A DNA stretch of 64,000 nucleotides from NCBI RefSeq assembly GCF_001513965.1, contig NZ_KQ948043.1, positions 37,565 through 101,564 on the forward strand, read 5' to 3'. The position numbers and the translations under genes are program-made. Of the stretch, positions 45,371 to 55,893 are shown piece after piece. Each line of letters opens with the position of its first letter. The first letter of the stretch is position 1. The notes beneath the pieces were generated by a model. That model saw nothing but the letters and a program-made list of their open reading frames with translations. It did not search any database and was not told the DNA's origin. The stretch is from Streptomyces cellostaticus. GTDB lineage: Bacteria > Actinomycetota > Actinomycetes > Streptomycetales > Streptomycetaceae.

Positions 45371-46891
45371 CTACCGCGCCTCCTGGTCGTTGTCCGGGAC
45401 CCGTGTGGCCCACATGGGCAGCCGCTCCGTCCGCCGCCGGCCCGTCCCCTTCTGCCGGGCCGACCGCTCGCTGTGGCCCCGCAGCGCGATGTGCAGCCCG
45501 TCCCACAGCGTGCCGTCGGTCCGGTCGCGCGGATCGGGGTCGATCAGCACCACACCGATCACCGGAATGCGCTGGTCCGCGAGCTGCCGCGCCACGGTGT
45601 GCAGCCATGCGGCGCTGCCGTGCCCGGCACGCACGACGAGCACGGTCTGGGTGCCGAGGTACTGGAGGTCGGTCCACGCCGTGCCGGGCGCGACCGAGCC
45701 GACGCCGAGCCGGCGCCCCTGATCCGGCACGGCCGCGGCACGCTCGCCGCTGACCACGGTCGGGTCTCCTGGTTTCGGACGGCGGCCTGCGAGCTGCGGG
45801 CCGGGCAGACCGTCGATGACGACCACGGGCTCCTCCACCGCCAGCGCCCTGGCGACGTTCAGGGCGATCTCGCTCGTGCTGCGCGCACAGCCCAGTTCCA
45901 GCAGCGACACCGGTTCCGCGGAGTCGCGCACGGTGCGGGCCAGGGACGCGGTGAGCCGTTCGCGTGCCACCCGGGTCCGTCGGCGCTGCCACAGCCTGCC
46001 CGACCGGCGGGGCAGCTCCGCGATGACCGAGGCGCCCAGGTTCGCCGCGATGTCCCGGCGCAACACGGGGCGGTCCGCCACCACCGTGCCGACCGCGGCC
46101 AGCGCGAGCCCGATGACGAGCCCGAGGACGAGCCCGATCGCGGCGTTGGTGACCGCGGCCATGGGCAGGGACTGCCGCACCGCGCGCGGGGCGTCCACGA
46201 TCTGCGTGCCGGAGATGACCCTGGGCGTGCCGGTGCGCGCCTCCGCGGCGCGCTGGTCGAAATCGGCGATCCGCGAGACGAGCTCGGCCCGGCGGGCGAA
46301 GAGCGACTCGGTGCTCGCCGACGCCTTCGGGTCGGTCCCCGGCGATCGGTCTCCGATCGCCTTGTTGACCTGGGCGAGCTCGTCCCGCATGCGGTCACGC
46401 TGGTCGAGCAGGGCCTTGGCCTCGGCCGTCGCGGCGTCCCGCATCCGCCTCACATGGTCCGCGACGAACGCGTCGGCCAGCGCCTTGGCCCGGGCCACCG
46501 CTTCCGCGTCGCTGCCACCTGTCACAGTGATCTGCAGCAGGTTGTTGGTCAAGCCGGTACCCCGGTAGTCCGGCATGAAGTCTTCCGGTTTTTCCGGGGA
46601 CTTGAGGGATTGCAGGGCCTTTTCGGCGATCCGCGTGGTCCCCAGCAGCTCGACGTCGGTGCGGATCAGCGTTCCGGTGTCGTTCGGCTGGTCCTCCTGA
46701 TGCGCGACCAGCACCTTGGTCACCGCGGTCGGCGGCGGCGGCATCAGGACCGCCACCGCCGCGCCGGCCAGCAGTCCCAGCAGCGCCATCGCACACCAGA
46801 GGCGGCGGCGCCTGCGCACCGCCACCACCAGCGCCTGCAGGTCAAGGAGGGGAGTGGCGGCCGACGACTCCGCAGTCTTGCCCGTCGTCAC
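45371..46891 (-). CDS. Wzz-like chain-length protein with degenerate kinase-like domain
   Basis: A 506-residue protein with two membrane helices (LWCAMALLGLLAGAAVAVLM, and AAIGLVLGLVIGLALAAVG) flanking a periplasm-like coiled region rich in Arg/Ala/Glu. This is the Wzz/PCP topology. The cytoplasmic tail resembles a BY-kinase-like P-loop domain (LLELGCARSTSEIALNVARA, VVVIDGLPGP), but I see no intact Walker A. It is probably a regulator of chain length and not an active kinase. GTG 46891 overlaps the stop of the related gene upstream. Confidence 0.78.
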   Translation of the reverse strand: MTTGKTAESSAATPLLDLQALVVAVRRRRRLWCAMALLGLLAGAAVAVLMPPPPTAVTKVLVAHQEDQPNDTGTLIRTDVELLGTTRIAEKALQSLKSPEKPEDFMPDYRGTGLTNNLLQITVTGGSDAEAVARAKALADAFVADHVRRMRDAATAEAKALLDQRDRMRDELAQVNKAIGDRSPGTDPKASASTESLFARRAELVSRIADFDQRAAEARTGTPRVISGTQIVDAPRAVRQSLPMAAVTNAAIGLVLGLVIGLALAAVGTVVADRPVLRRDIAANLGASVIAELPRRSGRLWQRRRTRVARERLTASLARTVRDSAEPVSLLELGCARSTSEIALNVARALAVEEPVVVIDGLPGPQLAGRRPKPGDPTVVSGERAAAVPDQGRRLGVGSVAPGTAWTDLQYLGTQTVLVVRAGHGSAAWLHTVARQLADQRIPVIGVVLIDPDPRDRTDGTLWDGLHIALRGHSERSARQKGTGRRRTERLPMWATRVPDNDQEAR

Positions 46892-48255
46892 ACCGAACCT
46901 CCCGTCGCAGGGCCGCGCACCGCGAGAGCCAGAGTGGCCTCGTCCGGAGGACGTTCGGCCGTTCGCGTCGGACGGGCCCGGACCGTGCCGGCGACGACGA
47001 TGCCGACGACCTCATGCCTGCCGTCCGCACACGCCTCGGCGATGCCGGCGAGCTCCTCCGCGGTCCAGCTGCCCGCGCTGAGGACGACCAGGGCACCGGA
47101 CTCGGTGTCGCGGTCCGGCACCATCGGCCGGTCCGCCGAAACCTCCACCACCCGCAGCAGTGGATCGCCCTTGGCCTCGGTGACGAGCTGCCCGGCGGCC
47201 CGGCGGGCGATCTCGTCGCCGTCCGGTACGACAACCAGCAGCCGCCGTGGGGCCGGCAGCTGGTCCCGGAGGCGAGCGCACACCCGCCGGTAGCGGATCC
47301 GTCTGCCGGCCTCGTCGCCGGACCTCTGCGGGGTCGGTACGTCCCACCGGGTGTCGACGCCGAGGAGCCGGCGGATCCAGGCCCGTGGGCCACTGCCTTC
47401 CGGCCGGTGTGCGCGCCCTTCATCAGGCACGTCGACGGTGCCAAGGAGCACCGAGTCCAGCGCCGCGGCGATCTCCGGTTCGGTGCGCAGTCGGCGATTC
47501 ATCCGTGCGGCGACGAGATGGCCGATGACCGCGAGCAGGAAGAACAGCAGCGCCCCGGCGAGGATGAGCTGCATCCTCGTCGGCGGCGCCGCGCCGGTCG
47601 GCCGGGCTGCCGGCCCCATGACGACCATGCCGGCCTTGTTGGTCGCCGGGTCGGCCTCGTCCAGCTTCTTCATGGCCTCCTGCAGCGACGTACGCAGCTT
47701 CTCGAGCTCGGTGCGGGCCTGCACGCCCTCCACGGTCTGCCCCGGATCGGCCGCATGGGCCAGGTCGGTGATACGGCGGTTGGTCTCCGCCACCTTCTGC
47801 CGCAGCGCCTCGGACCCCGTAGCCGCTCCGTCGTCGGTGCCGCTGCCCGTGATCTGCGCGGCGAATTGCACGAATTGCTGGGCCACCCGGTCGGAGAGCT
47901 GCTGCGCGCGCTCCGGGGTGTCGGCCGTACCCGAAATCGTGATGATGTTCCCGTCGGCGGCCTTGGCGCTCACGTGGTCCCGCAGCTCGGTGCCGCTGAC
48001 GCCGGACCAGTGGAGAGCGGCTGCCGCACGGTCGACCACCGCCGAACTGGTCGCGATGTCGACCTGGGTCAGCAGCTCGCGCTCCTCCCACTGCCCCGGC
48101 AGCAGGACCGATGCAGACGCCGTGTACCGCGGCGGAATCAGCACCGAGGTGCCGTAGCCGACGAGCGCGCCCAGCACGGCGACGATGGCGAGAAGCCGCC
48201 ACCGCCGACGGAGAATCCGTCCGATCGTGACCAGGCGGATCGTGTCATCGCTCAA
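46888..48255 (-). CDS. Wzz-like chain-length determinant protein
   Basis: A 455-residue PCP-type protein. An N-terminal helix (LLAIVAVLGALVGYGTSVLI) is followed by PPRYTASASVLLPGQWEERE, the typical Wzz N-terminal sequence. A coiled region of about 130 residues and a second helix (LILAGALLFFLLAVIGHLVA) come next. The cytoplasmic tail again lacks a Walker A. The start is TTG 48255, overlapping the previous stop (TTGA). It probably forms a pair with the next gene for chain-length control. Confidence 0.8.
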   Translation of the reverse strand: MSDDTIRLVTIGRILRRRWRLLAIVAVLGALVGYGTSVLIPPRYTASASVLLPGQWEERELLTQVDIATSSAVVDRAAAALHWSGVSGTELRDHVSAKAADGNIITISGTADTPERAQQLSDRVAQQFVQFAAQITGSGTDDGAATGSEALRQKVAETNRRITDLAHAADPGQTVEGVQARTELEKLRTSLQEAMKKLDEADPATNKAGMVVMGPAARPTGAAPPTRMQLILAGALLFFLLAVIGHLVAARMNRRLRTEPEIAAALDSVLLGTVDVPDEGRAHRPEGSGPRAWIRRLLGVDTRWDVPTPQRSGDEAGRRIRYRRVCARLRDQLPAPRRLLVVVPDGDEIARRAAGQLVTEAKGDPLLRVVEVSADRPMVPDRDTESGALVVLSAGSWTAEELAGIAEACADGRHEVVGIVVAGTVRARPTRTAERPPDEATLALAVRGPATGGSV

Positions 48256-49506
48256 CGGTGCGGCCTCTTCCCTGTGCGGACGGGGTCGCCCGCCGACACC
48301 GGAGTGTGGTCACGGCACGCAGCGGCGTAGGCGGCGAGCAGCGACGCTTGCGAGTTCCGCCAGGAAAGGTGCCCGCTGATCCGCTCCTGACCGATCTTGC
48401 CCATCCGGGCCCGTTTCTCCGGATCGTCCAGCAACACCGCGATGAGCTTGGCGAATTGGGCCTCGTCGTTGGCGGGCGCGTAGACGGCGGCGTCACCGGC
48501 GGAGACGCGCGCCTCCTTCAGGTCGAACGAGACGATCGGCCGGCCCATCGCCATGTACTCCAGGACCTTGTTCATGGTCGACACGTCGTTGAGCGGATTG
48601 CGAGGGTCGGGCGAGAGGCACACGTCCGCGGTGGACAGGTAGCGCACCAGGTCGGCGTCCGGAATGCGCCCGGTGAACTGCACCTGCTCCGTGAGCCCGA
48701 GCCGCCGGGACAGCTCCACCATCGCGTCGAAGGCGTCGCCGGAGCCGACGAACACCGCATGCCAGTCGGTCCGCCCGAGCTCCTCGCGCAGCTTCGCAAG
48801 GGCGCGCAGGGCGTAGTCGACCCCGTCCTGCGGGCCCATGACGCCCAGATAGCACAGCAGATGAGGCTTGCCGCGCTTCAACTCCGGCTCGGGCGGCACC
48901 GGTTGGAACCGGTCGATCTGGGGTGCACTGCGCACCACGAAAACGTCCTCAGGGCGCCGACCGCCACGGCGCATCGCGACGTCCCGGTAGCTCTCGTTCG
49001 TGGCGAGCACGATGTCCGCGGCCCGGTAGGTCCGCCGTTCCAGCGCGCACACGGCGCGGTAGAGCAGATCCTTGCCGCGGTCGAACCGGGAGAGGTACAG
49101 CTCGGGCACCAGGTCGTGCTGGTCGAAGACGAACCGCGCGCCGCGCCGCTTCAGCCACAGCGCGGGCAGGAACAGCAGGTCCGGCGGGTTGCACGCGTGG
49201 ACCACGTCGACCGGGCCGACCTTCCGGGCCAGCCGGACCGTATGCCACAACGCCGATCCGTACTCCCGCAGATAGCCGGCCGGTCCTCCGGTGGCCGCGC
49301 GCAACGGGTAGCGGTGGATCCGCACCCCGTCGATCAACGCCTCCGGCTCCGTGTCCCGCTTGCTCCCCCGGGGACAGATGACATGCACCGTCCAGCCCGC
49401 GTCGCGCAGCGTCGTGCACTCCTGCCATACCCGCCGGTCGAACGGCACCGACAGGTTCTCCACCAGGATCAGCGCGCGCCGGCCCGACCCGTCACCGCTG
49501 ATTGCA

Positions 49507-49517
<11 letters not shown>
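48252..49517 (-). CDS. Family 4 glycosyltransferase
   Basis: A 421-residue GT-B enzyme. It has ALILVENLSVPFDRRVWQEC, PVDVVHACNPPDLLFLPALW and the donor-binding NPLNDVSTMNKVLEYMAMGR, the last with the EX7E-type region. TTG 49517 overlaps the dehydrogenase stop by 11 nt; no ATG or GTG lies close by, so the start is uncertain. It is the first non-priming glycosyltransferase of the operon. Confidence 0.87.
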
Positions 49518-50829
<1,312 letters not shown>

Positions 50830-50899
50830 GCCCCGTCTCTCCCCCCAGGCAGGCCCTTGCGGCCTGCGGTCCACGCGCCGGTCGGACGACCCCCGCGCA

Positions 50900-52378
50900 T
50901 CAGTACGCCCCCTGCCCGTGGAGCACTGCACGCAGCGTCTTCCACAAGATCACTGTGTCCAGGGCGAGCGACCAGTCCTCCACGTACCGCAGGTCGAGGC
51001 GGACCGCCTCCTCCCACGGCAGGTCGCTGCGTCCGCTGATCTGCCACAGGCCGGTGAGTCCGGGCTTGACCAGCAGCCGCCGCCGGATGTCCGGGCCGTA
51101 CGCAGCGCACTCCTCCGGCAACGGAGGCCGCGGACCGACGAGCGACATCGATCCGGTGAGCACGTTGAAAAGCTGCGGGAGCTCGTCGATGGAGTACCGG
51201 CGCAGCACCGCTCCCACCCGGGTCACCCGCGGATCCCGGCGGAGCTTGAACAGCAGGCCGGCGCCCTCGTTGCGGTCGGCCAGCTCGGCACGTGCCCGGT
51301 CAGCCCCGGCGACCATGGTGCGGAACTTGAGAATGGTGAACTCGCGCCCGTCCTTGCCGACCCTGCGCTGGCGGTAGAACGCCCCACCCCGACTGTCCAC
51401 CAGCACGAGCAGCCCGACGAACACCATCAGCGGCGCGAACAGCATCAGCAGGATCGCTGCGCCCATCCGGTCGACGACCCCTTTGACCGCCCGGCGGCCC
51501 CCGGTGAAGGTCGGCATGCTGACCCGCAGCAGCGGGATCCCGAGCACCGCGTCGACGTGCAGCCGCGGGCCGGCCACCTCCATCAGCACGGGGGCCACGA
51601 CCATCTCGGCGTCGCTGCCTTCGAGGTTCCAGGCCAGCCGCTGCAGCCGGTCCGGTGACCAGTGCGGGTCCGGTGTGACCGCGACGACACGGTAGCCGTC
51701 GCGGCGGACGTGGCCCGCGACGTCCGCCAGTCGGCCGACGACCGGCACTCCGTCCAGTTGGTCACCGTCGAGCCCGAGACCGTCCGTCGTGCACACCGCA
51801 TCCACCCGCCAGCCGAGGTGCGGGAACTTGCGGGTCCGGGTGATCAGGTCGCGCACGGTGGCCAGGCTCCCGGCAGCGAGCACCGGTCTCAGGCACCGTC
51901 CTTCCTTCCGCTGTTTGTGCAGCCAGAGGCGCAGCAGATATCGCGCGGTCATGGTGATGAGCGCGATCGCGGGGATCGCGACGAAGATCCAGAGCTTGAT
52001 GTTGCGCGAGGTGAGGGCGATCCCGCCGAGCGCCAGTACGACGGTCGCCGTGAACAGTGAGCGTCCGAGCCGGCGGAATTCCTCGGCGCCCTGGCCGAGG
52101 ACGGCCGGAGCCCACGACCGGCTCACCGCAAGCGCCCCCAGCACCAGCAGCTCGGTGCCGAATGCGAGAATCCCCCACTTCTCGTGCCAGTTGGCCGCGT
52201 CCCGGGCCCCGAAGAAGTTGCCGATCGCCGCCACCACGAAGGCGGTGGCCACGGTATCGCTGGTGATCACGGTACGGCGGTACCGCTGCTCCCAGTCGAT
52301 CGCGGGCTGTCTGATGGAGCCGTTCGCCAGACGCCCGCCCGCTGACGGTAACGGGCTGACTAATCCCCCTCGCCGCAC
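50900..52378 (-). CDS. Polyprenyl-phosphate sugar-1-phosphate transferase (WbaP/CpsE-type)
   Basis: A 492-residue priming transferase that starts the repeat unit on undecaprenyl phosphate. It has four to five N-terminal helices, a CoA-binding-3-like domain (VAVTPDPHWSPDRLQRL), one more helix (AAILLMLFAPLMVFVGLLVL) and a bacterial sugar transferase domain. That domain has YRQRRVGKDGREFTILKFRT, SIDELPQLFNVLTGSMSLVG, PRPPLPEECAAY and VKPGLTGLWQISGRSDL. GTG 52378 is preceded by GGGGGGTTC; an open frame runs further upstream through a repeat block and is rejected as coding. It is the first gene of the 21-gene operon. Confidence 0.9.
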   Translation of the reverse strand: MRRGGLVSPLPSAGGRLANGSIRQPAIDWEQRYRRTVITSDTVATAFVVAAIGNFFGARDAANWHEKWGILAFGTELLVLGALAVSRSWAPAVLGQGAEEFRRLGRSLFTATVVLALGGIALTSRNIKLWIFVAIPAIALITMTARYLLRLWLHKQRKEGRCLRPVLAAGSLATVRDLITRTRKFPHLGWRVDAVCTTDGLGLDGDQLDGVPVVGRLADVAGHVRRDGYRVVAVTPDPHWSPDRLQRLAWNLEGSDAEMVVAPVLMEVAGPRLHVDAVLGIPLLRVSMPTFTGGRRAVKGVVDRMGAAILLMLFAPLMVFVGLLVLVDSRGGAFYRQRRVGKDGREFTILKFRTMVAGADRARAELADRNEGAGLLFKLRRDPRVTRVGAVLRRYSIDELPQLFNVLTGSMSLVGPRPPLPEECAAYGPDIRRRLLVKPGLTGLWQISGRSDLPWEEAVRLDLRYVEDWSLALDTVILWKTLRAVLHGQGAY

Positions 52379-52421
52379 AGAACCCCCCAGGTCCCCAGTG
52401 GCTCGACGTGTTCGCCCAACA

Positions 52422-52520
52422 CTGTTCCTCCCCCCGGGAGGCCCCCGCCCCCCGCACTGTTCCTCCCCTCGGGAGGCCCCCGCCCCCGCGCCGCGCTGTT
52501 CCTCCCCTCGGGAGGCCTGT
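52422..52520. repeat. Three tandem palindromic repeats upstream of the exopolysaccharide operon
   Basis: A 21- to 22-nt unit, CTGTTCCTCCCC(C/T)CGGGAGG, begins at 52422, 52457 and 52496 (spacings 35 and 39 nt). Each holds the hairpin CCTCCC-3 nt-GGGAGG. Spacings are not all multiples of three, so the repeat is selected at DNA or RNA level and not as protein. It lies 45-145 nt before the first gene of the operon. On the message strand each copy also exposes a ribosome-site-like GGGGAGG. Confidence 0.75.
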
Positions 52521-52885
52521 CCCGCGCATGACATCCCGGCTACTGCAGAGCTGCTTGAACAACCCACCCTGGCGGCAGACTTGCATGTCCTGCCGGCCTC
52601 TCGAGGCGCGCCGGAACCCGTCGAAACCTCGGGTGCTCTCCGTACCCGAGGCCCCCTCTCGGGCTCCAGGAATTGATCACTCCCGCGTCTGGCGCCGGGG
52701 GCGCGACTGCGGGCTTTCCGTAGTGCCGGACCTACAGATCATGATTGGTCGCCTCGTGTCCGAACGGCTGAAGCACGGTCAATCTAGACCATCGGGGCCA
52801 GTATGAAGAGGGGGATGTATGTAATTTGTGCTCAAGTTGTGAGGCTGGATCCATCGATCGGCGACCGCCTACGGGTGCCTTGACG
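52521..52885. other. Upstream region of the exopolysaccharide operon, no gene seen
   Basis: About 365 nt between the repeat block and the recombinase fragment. Base composition drops locally (for example TCAATCTAGACCATCG, and TATGTAATTTGTGCTC near 52820), which fits promoter or foreign DNA. No coding frame was recognised. Confidence 0.4.
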
Positions 52886-52892
52886 CCACCGC

Positions 52893-53033
52893 GCGCTCCA
52901 GCACCTCGCGGGCGTGCCGCTGTGGGTGCCCGAGGCGCACGGCCTGATCGTGTCGGTGTCCGGCGGCATGTCCAAGGGCGAGCGCAACCGCCTCAGGGTC
53001 CCGGTGCGTGGCGCGATGTCGGCCCAGGTGAGT
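52893..53033 (+). mobile_element. Serine recombinase fragment
   Basis: The frame reading LQHLAGVPLWVPEAHGLIVS, followed by GGMSKGERNRLRVPVRGAMS, matches the central part of large serine recombinases. That part usually reads 'GGxSKGERNRIKxRVRxAMaaQ' before 'GRFLGGRPPYGY'. The sequence loses similarity straight after AMSAQ. Only ~45 codons remain, with no catalytic domain. Confidence 0.6.
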
Positions 53034-53232
53034 GCGTGGCGGTCCTGGAGCGTGCCGGTAAAAGCTCCTGACCTGCTGTTTCAGGTGGTGTGCGTGATGT
53101 ACGGTGTGGGCGTCACGGGCGATTTCTTGACGCACGAGGCGCACTCGTGACGCACGTTCTGACTGATTGTCAGGGAACTTGATGCGGTGCCGTCCGGCGA
53201 CGAGCCCGGCGCTGGCGGAAAAGCGCGTGGGA

Positions 53233-53700
53233 TCACCGGTCCGAGCTCGTCGGCGCAGACGGCTGCCGCACCGTCGGGCGGGCAGGTGCAGAGCTCGTTG
53301 ATTCTGGTCCTTTTCCCTCGACCAGACCGACGATCTGGGAGCGTTCCGTCTCGGTGATCCGCCGCTTGCGGCCCTGACCGCCCATATCCTCCAGGCCGTG
53401 AAGGCCCGAGCGGTTGAAGCGGTGCAGCCGGCGGGGGACCGTCCTGGGGCTGAACTTCAACTCAACCGCGATGGCAGGCACTCGCTGTCCGGACCAGCTC
53501 AACTCAGCCATCCGAGCCCGCATCACCAGATCGCCCGGCGCCTTGCGTGGTCGCGCCAGGCGATGCACGACCCGTTGTCGTCCTCGTCACGGCTCGGCCG
53601 CGCTTGTGACACCACCGAAAGGAGGAATTCAGCACCAGGCCCTTCACCCGGCCCGGCCGCTGTCTCACCATGACCACCTGCATGCCGGAGTTCAGCGCAA
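53233..53700 (-). mobile_element. IS630-type transposase N-terminal remnant
   Basis: A frame of ~110 codons carries a helix-turn-helix typical of IS630/Tc1-type transposases: RVPAIAVELKFSPRTVPRRL, HRFNRSGLHGLEDMGGQGRK and RRITETERSQIVGLV. Similarity ends there, with a diverging tail. No DDE domain is found. Inactive fragment. Confidence 0.65.
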
Positions 53701-53744
53701 GCGGCCTTCGGCAAGCTCGTCGAGGAACGGCCGGGGAGCCGGGG

Positions 53745-54752
53745 TCAGCCTGCGGCGCTCAGCGGCTGACGGCCGGTCCGGTCGTGGTTCCGGCCCTGGA
53801 AGGTACGCCGGTACACGGCGGGTGAGACGCCGATTGCGGCGGCCAGGTGCTGGCGCAGCGAGGAGGCGCTGCCGAACCCGGCGTGTTCGGCGACCCGGTC
53901 TACCGGCAGATCGCTGGACTCCAGGAGCCTGCGGGCGAGTTCGAGCCGCTGGGCGGTGAGCCACTGGCCGGGGGTCTGGCCGGTCTCGGCGAGGAAACGA
54001 CGGCTGAAGGTGCGCACGCTCATGCCCGCCTGGGTGGCCAACTGGGCGAGCTTGATGGGCTGGTGGAGCTGCCGGAGGGCCCACTCGCGGGCCCCGGCGG
54101 TGTCGCTGCCGGTCGCATCGGGGACGGGTCGGGCAATGTACTGGGCCTGTCCGCCGTCGCGCCACGGCGGAACGACGCATAGGCGGGCCACCTGATTGGC
54201 GATCTCGCTGCCGTGGTCGTGGCGGATCAGGTGCAGGCAGAGGTCCATCCCGGCGGCGGCGCCGGCCGAGGTGAGTACGTCGCCGTCGTCCACGTAGAGC
54301 ACGTCGGGATCGAGCGGGGTCCGCGGGTGCAGCTCGCGGAAGCGCTCGGCGTGAAACCAGTGCGTGGTGGCGGGCCGGCCGTCGAGCAGCCCGGCGGCGG
54401 CGAGGACGAAGGAGGCCGTGCAGATCGACACCATGCGTGTACCGGGCCGGAGTTGGGCCAGCGCGGCAGCGACCGGCTCGGGCAGCGGGTCGCTGGCGCC
54501 GATCGGATCGTCGATGGCCGCCACGATCAGGGTGTCGGCGGTGGCGATCACGCTCGCGTCGTGCTCGACGGCGATCGAGAAGTCCTCGCTGGTGCGCACC
54601 GGCTGACCGTCCGGGGTGCAGGTGATCACCTCGTAGAGCCGGTTGCGGTCCGGGCCGAAGGCGAGGCCGAACGCCTTGGCGGGGATGCCGAGTTCGAAGG
54701 GGACGACGCCTGGGAGGGCGAGGACGACGACGCGGTGCATGGCTTGCTGCAT
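53745..54752 (-). CDS. GlxA-type transcriptional regulator (DJ-1/PfpI plus AraC HTH)
   Basis: A 335-residue regulator. Residues 1-~190 are a DJ-1/PfpI-like domain (VVVLALPGVVPFELGIPAKA, with SICTASFVLAAAGLLDGR at the nucleophile elbow). From ~220 there is an AraC HTH pair (IKLAQLATQAGMSVRTFSRR, and VDRVAEHAGFGSASSLRQHL). It lies back to back with a quinone oxidoreductase gene, 101 nt between starts, and is probably its regulator. ATG 54752 is used; ATG 54740 is also possible. Confidence 0.88.
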   Translation of the reverse strand: MQQAMHRVVVLALPGVVPFELGIPAKAFGLAFGPDRNRLYEVITCTPDGQPVRTSEDFSIAVEHDASVIATADTLIVAAIDDPIGASDPLPEPVAAALAQLRPGTRMVSICTASFVLAAAGLLDGRPATTHWFHAERFRELHPRTPLDPDVLYVDDGDVLTSAGAAAGMDLCLHLIRHDHGSEIANQVARLCVVPPWRDGGQAQYIARPVPDATGSDTAGAREWALRQLHQPIKLAQLATQAGMSVRTFSRRFLAETGQTPGQWLTAQRLELARRLLESSDLPVDRVAEHAGFGSASSLRQHLAAAIGVSPAVYRRTFQGRNHDRTGRQPLSAAG

Positions 54753-54853
54753 GGCCAGATTCTCTCACTCGTTGGCGATCTGGCCACTCGTTTCGGGTGC
54801 TCGGCGGCGCCACGCTGTTGATCAACCGCGAACGAGATGGGGAGTGAATCCGG

Positions 54854-55798
54854 ATGGCGGAGAAGATGCTGGCCGTGGCCTTCGAAGAGCCGGGCGGGCC
54901 GGAGGTCCTGAAGGTCGTGGAACGGGAGCGGCCGGTACCCGGTCGGACGGAGATCCTGGTCCGGGTGCACGCGGCCGGCGTCAACCCGGTGGACTGGAAG
55001 ACCCGGGCGGTCGGTGCCCTGTACGTCCCTGGTGACGGCATCGTGGGGTGGGACGTCTCGGGTGTGGTGGAGGCCGTCAGCGTCGGCGTGACGCTCTTCC
55101 GGCCAGGTGACGAGGTGTATGGCATGCCGGCCTTCCCGCGGATGGTCGGCGGCTATGCGCAGTACGTGGCCGCTCCGGCACGCCACTTCGCCCCCAAGCC
55201 GGCCGGACTCGACCACGTGCAGGCGGCTGCCCTGCCGCTGGCCGCGCTGACGGCCTGGCAGGCCCTGGTGGACATGGCCGCCCTGCACGAGGGGCAGCGG
55301 GTCCTGGTGCACGCCGCGGCAGGTGGCGTGGGGCACCTGGCGGTGCAGATCGCCAAGGCGTACGGCGCGTACGTCATCGGCACGGCCAGCGCGGGCAAGC
55401 ACGAGTTCGTGCGGGGGCTGGGTGCGGACGAGGTGATCGACTACACGGCGGTCGACTTCGCCTCGGTGGTCTCCGATGTGGATGTGGTGATCGATCCGAT
55501 CGCCGGGGACTACCAGGAGCGCTCGCTGTCGGTGCTGCGCGACGGTGGCACGTTGATCACCCTCCCGGCCCGCGAGACCGAAGCGCTCGCCTCGGCTGCG
55601 GCCGCGCGCTCCATCCGCTCGGGCTTCATGCTGGTCGAGCCCGACCGGCGAGCGCTGTTGGCCATCACGGAGTTGGTCGAGACCGGCAAGCTGAAGGTCC
55701 ACGTCGACGCCGTCTTCCCGCTGGCGGACGCCGCCAAGGCTCACGAGCTCGGTGAAATGGGGAGGACCACGGGCAAGTTGGTGCTCACCGTCGACTGA
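54854..55798 (+). CDS. NADP-dependent quinone oxidoreductase-like protein (MDR family)
   Basis: A 314-residue medium-chain reductase without structural zinc cysteines. It has VHAAGVNPVDWKTRAVG, GWDVSGVVEAVSVGVTLF, and the cofactor loop VLVHAAAGGVGHLAVQIAKA. Members reduce quinones or enones with NADPH. ATG 54854 follows GGGGAG. It is divergent from the GlxA-type regulator and 95 nt upstream of an MFS pump on the same strand, so the trio may be a stress or detoxification unit. Confidence 0.87.
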   Translation: MAEKMLAVAFEEPGGPEVLKVVERERPVPGRTEILVRVHAAGVNPVDWKTRAVGALYVPGDGIVGWDVSGVVEAVSVGVTLFRPGDEVYGMPAFPRMVGGYAQYVAAPARHFAPKPAGLDHVQAAALPLAALTAWQALVDMAALHEGQRVLVHAAAGGVGHLAVQIAKAYGAYVIGTASAGKHEFVRGLGADEVIDYTAVDFASVVSDVDVVIDPIAGDYQERSLSVLRDGGTLITLPARETEALASAAAARSIRSGFMLVEPDRRALLAITELVETGKLKVHVDAVFPLADAAKAHELGEMGRTTGKLVLTVD

Positions 55799-55893
55799 TA
55801 CCCCGGGCCTGAGCACCGCCCAACGAAACGCGCCGGCCCAACTTCCCGGGTCCATGCATTGCAGGACCCCGACGAACAAAGAGGTCTCTTGTC

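Noticed and set aside
43505..47293. 1262-codon plus-strand open frame
   Set aside because: It is the exact antisense of asnB and both Wzz-like genes; it has no domain and shows the Arg/Gly/Val/Gln-rich composition of a high-GC shadow.
52422..52520. Repeat block considered as a CRISPR array
   Set aside because: Only three units, uneven and C-rich spacers of about 13-17 nt that resemble each other, and no cas genes.
52379..52567. Upstream extension of the priming transferase gene
   Set aside because: The extra residues come from the nucleotide repeats, whose spacing is not frame-preserving, and a good ribosome site sits directly before GTG 52378.
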